Assembly (NCBI GenBank): GCA_937900215.1
Contig: CALCFH010000241.1
Coordinates: 1-9,994 of the forward strand
Source: an uncultured Cryomorphaceae bacterium
GTDB lineage: Bacteria; Bacteroidota; Bacteroidia; Flavobacteriales; Schleiferiaceae
DNA: 9,994 bases
Reading direction: 5' to 3'
The notes under the pieces: model-generated
The model's input: the letters and a program-made list of their open reading frames with translations, nothing else
Databases searched by the model: none
Told to the model about the DNA's origin: nothing
In this document: one piece after another, positions 7,977 to 9,994 of the stretch
How positions within the stretch are numbered: position 1 is the stretch's first letter
How the letters are laid out: each line of letters opens with the position of its first letter
Position numbers and translations under genes: made by a program

Positions 7977-8084
7977 TCTACAGCTTGATTTAGCAGAATC
8001 CATAGAATTTAAACCAAACGCACCATCACTACTTTACTCTCCATTTCATTCCGCAAAAATCGCTTTCAGTTTTTGTCCTTTAGC

Positions 8085-9994
8085 ATGATGTTTCTATTGG
8101 CAATGGGCCTTATCCAATGCAAAGATGAAAGTTCAAATTTTTCAATAGAGAATTTGAATGCTCAGCTACTCGAAGCTCAGGGCGGCGATACACTTTTTAT
8201 ACCGGAGGGAGAATACAGAGATGTAAGCCTCCATTTTCATGCAAATGGAAAAGAAAATCAACCCGTAGTCTTATATGTTTCACATCCAGCGAAGACCCGC
8301 TTTTTGGGGAATTCTAAGGTTTATCTCTCTGGTTCGTATGGGGTATTATACGGAATGCATTTTGAAAAAGGAGCAACAGAAGAGACCCCTATTATTTCTT
8401 TTAAAAAAGAAAATGGCAATGAAACCGCCAACCATTTCAGAGTAACTCAATGCGCCATTTCAGATTATTCAAATGCCGATAGAATTTTAAGCGACCATTG
8501 GGTTGTAATGGCGGGCAATCACAATCGGTTTGATCACAATTATGTTGGATCAAAGCTCAATTTGGGTACAACTCTAATAATGGATTTAGATAATGAAGAG
8601 AGCATTAATAATTTCAACCTTATTGACTCAAATTATTTTGCACCCAAGCCAAGAATGGGATCCAATGGAGGAGAAACCATCCGAATAGGTAGTTCAGCAC
8701 ATTCTCTAAAGCCAGGGAAAGCTACTTTACTGCACAATTACTTCGATAAATGCAGTGGAGAAGTAGAGATTGTATCTATTAAAAGCAGTGAGAACACTAT
8801 TAAAGGCAATGTTTTTTTTGAGTGCGAAGGAGTCTTGGCTATGCGTCACGGAAATGGCAATATAGTATCTGAAAATTATTTTATTGGCAACAATAAAGCC
8901 GCAACAGGAGGAATTAGAGTTATCAATGCCGGACATAGAATTTTTAATAACTATTTCAGTCAGTTAAAAGGTGAACGATTTTTTGCGGCTATTGCGGTGA
9001 TGAATGGCGTACCCAATTCGGCCATAAATAGATATCACCAAGTGAAAGAGGTGCACATAGAGAAGAATGTGTTCGTCAATTGCAAACAGATAGCCTTTGG
9101 AATAGGCAGCGATAATGAAAGGACTGCAGTACCTCTACATTCTAAATTCAACGACAACCTAATTTATAGCGATTCTGCTGACTGGATGCCTGAATTTCTT
9201 GTAGATGTTTCTGGAATAGAATTTAGCAATAATGTAAGCAATACAAAGGGTATCTCACTGGCAGGTTTTGTAAATGAGAATCTGATTCCTCAAAATTCAA
9301 ATGAGAATTTATTTGGATTTGAAAATCGTTTTAGTCCAGAAATTCCGATACACAAAGAACAAACAGGTCCGACTTGGATGCTGTCAAAGGAGAAAGAAGC
9401 CACATCTTCTTACCGAGCAAAAGTTTTGCATTTGTCTCCATCCAACTTAAAAACAGTTCTAGATGAAATCATTGCATCAGAAGGAGGAGACACTATTTGG
9501 ATAGATGAAACAGCAACCTATACTCTAGAACAGCCAATAATCATAGATAAAGATCTGGTGATCCTATCTAAGAAAATGGGAGCTTATTCGATCTTTCAAC
9601 CTGCAGATAATTTTAAAGGCAGCTGTCTTTTTCAAATTCAAAATGGTGCGAAGCTTTCTATAAAGGGTATTTGGTTAAAGGGAAGGAACGAAAGTGCAAA
9701 TGCATCTTTTGGTATTCAGGCCAAAGCGCCTATGCTCAAGCAGTACAGATTGAGGGTAGAGGATTGTAGATTCTCTGATTTTAAAGAAAGCAGATTTGCT
9801 GGTATTTACGCAGATAAGGGAACTTTTGCCGATTCTATAACTGTTTTGAACAGTTGGTTTAAAGATTTTTCGGGTTTGGGCGTAGCACTTAATTCCGAGA
9901 ATGACGATGCTGGAAGGTATAATGCTGAGTTTGTAACTATAAAATCCTGTGTTTTTGTAGATATTATGGGTACAGCTATCGATGTATATCGAGG
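8085..9994 (+). CDS. PL6 alginate lyase (chondroitinase B-like beta-helix), 3' partial
   Basis: A polysaccharide lyase family 6 enzyme with 636 full codons visible and no stop before the window ends. Two-domain PL6 enzymes have about 750 residues, so roughly 100-150 are missing. The N-terminal right-handed beta-helix (about 15-430) has all hallmarks: NGGETIRIG with the calcium ligand Asn194, CSGEVEIVSIKS with calcium ligands Glu226 and Glu228 and catalytic base Lys233, RHG with catalytic Arg254, then TGGIRVI. The spacings match chondroitinase B and two-domain PL6 lyases (Glu to Lys 7, Lys to Arg 21). A second beta-helix-like domain starts at about 445. It probably cuts alginate at the surface: Cys12 is followed by KDES, like a surface lipoprotein. 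The start is uncertain. 8085 is the first ATG after the PL7 gene but gives a signal of only 11 uncharged residues; the frame is open back to 8013 and encodes a basic stretch (FRKNRFQF), so TTG 8073 or ATT 8043 are possible. Confidence 0.92.
   Translation, partial: MMFLLAMGLIQCKDESSNFSIENLNAQLLEAQGGDTLFIPEGEYRDVSLHFHANGKENQPVVLYVSHPAKTRFLGNSKVYLSGSYGVLYGMHFEKGATEETPIISFKKENGNETANHFRVTQCAISDYSNADRILSDHWVVMAGNHNRFDHNYVGSKLNLGTTLIMDLDNEESINNFNLIDSNYFAPKPRMGSNGGETIRIGSSAHSLKPGKATLLHNYFDKCSGEVEIVSIKSSENTIKGNVFFECEGVLAMRHGNGNIVSENYFIGNNKAATGGIRVINAGHRIFNNYFSQLKGERFFAAIAVMNGVPNSAINRYHQVKEVHIEKNVFVNCKQIAFGIGSDNERTAVPLHSKFNDNLIYSDSADWMPEFLVDVSGIEFSNNVSNTKGISLAGFVNENLIPQNSNENLFGFENRFSPEIPIHKEQTGPTWMLSKEKEATSSYRAKVLHLSPSNLKTVLDEIIASEGGDTIWIDETATYTLEQPIIIDKDLVILSKKMGAYSIFQPADNFKGSCLFQIQNGAKLSIKGIWLKGRNESANASFGIQAKAPMLKQYRLRVEDCRFSDFKESRFAGIYADKGTFADSITVLNSWFKDFSGLGVALNSENDDAGRYNAEFVTIKSCVFVDIMGTAIDVYR

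Noticed and set aside
7929..8084. A separate small gene in the gap before the PL6 gene
   Set aside because: No ATG occurs in the gap after 7933 on the + strand, and the only open frame there runs into the PL6 gene itself, so it is better treated as a possible N-terminal extension.
8727..8936. Small - strand ORF inside the PL6 gene
   Set aside because: Antisense to the PL6 catalytic core (EVEIVSIKS to RHG), so the + strand frame is clearly the coding one.

Overview
The window is part of a polysaccharide utilization locus (PUL) from a member of the Bacteroidota, most likely a marine or algae-associated flavobacterium-type organism. The evidence is a SusC/SusD pair, moderately AT-rich DNA, starts without Shine-Dalgarno sequences, and lipoproteins with charged residues (KKE, KDE, EKE) directly after the lipidated cysteine. 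The enzyme families point to alginate as the substrate: three consecutive polysaccharide lyase family 7 (PL7) proteins followed by one PL6 lyase. The genus cannot be fixed from this sequence.

Layout, all on the + strand: (1) 2-2296, the C-terminal three quarters of a SusC-like TonB-dependent transporter, cut by the left window edge; (2) 2303-3667, its SusD-like partner lipoprotein; (3) 3695-5377, a lipoprotein built as PKD, CBM-like, PKD, CBM-like, probably a surface glycan-binding protein in the place SusE/SusF would occupy; (4) 5380-6312, a PL7 lipoprotein with all three PL7 motifs intact; (5) 6305-7108, a closely related PL7 with an ordinary signal peptide and intact motifs; (6) 7110-7928, a third PL7 homologue in which all three motifs are changed, including loss of the catalytic histidine; (7) a 156-base gap with a weak hairpin; (8) 8085-9994, a PL6 lyase with its calcium and catalytic residues intact, running off the right edge. 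No stretch longer than 300 bases lacks a gene. I saw no RNA genes, mobile elements or CRISPR arrays.

Inferred working model: the surface binding protein and SusD capture alginate, and the lipoprotein PL7 (and probably the PL6) cut it into unsaturated oligosaccharides. SusCD imports these, and the soluble PL7 continues digestion in the periplasm. The first six genes are spaced by -8 to +27 bases and look like one operon. The PL6 gene follows in the same direction after a larger gap. No PL17/PL15 exolyase, uronate reductase, regulator or inner-membrane transporter lies inside the window.

The most noteworthy item is the third PL7 homologue (QIH changed to QID, RSELR to RNTLR, YFKAGNY to YFTVGNY). 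It looks like a pseudo-lyase kept as an intact gene beside two active-looking paralogues. The duplicated PKD/CBM-like binding protein and the unclear start of the PL6 gene are also worth checking.
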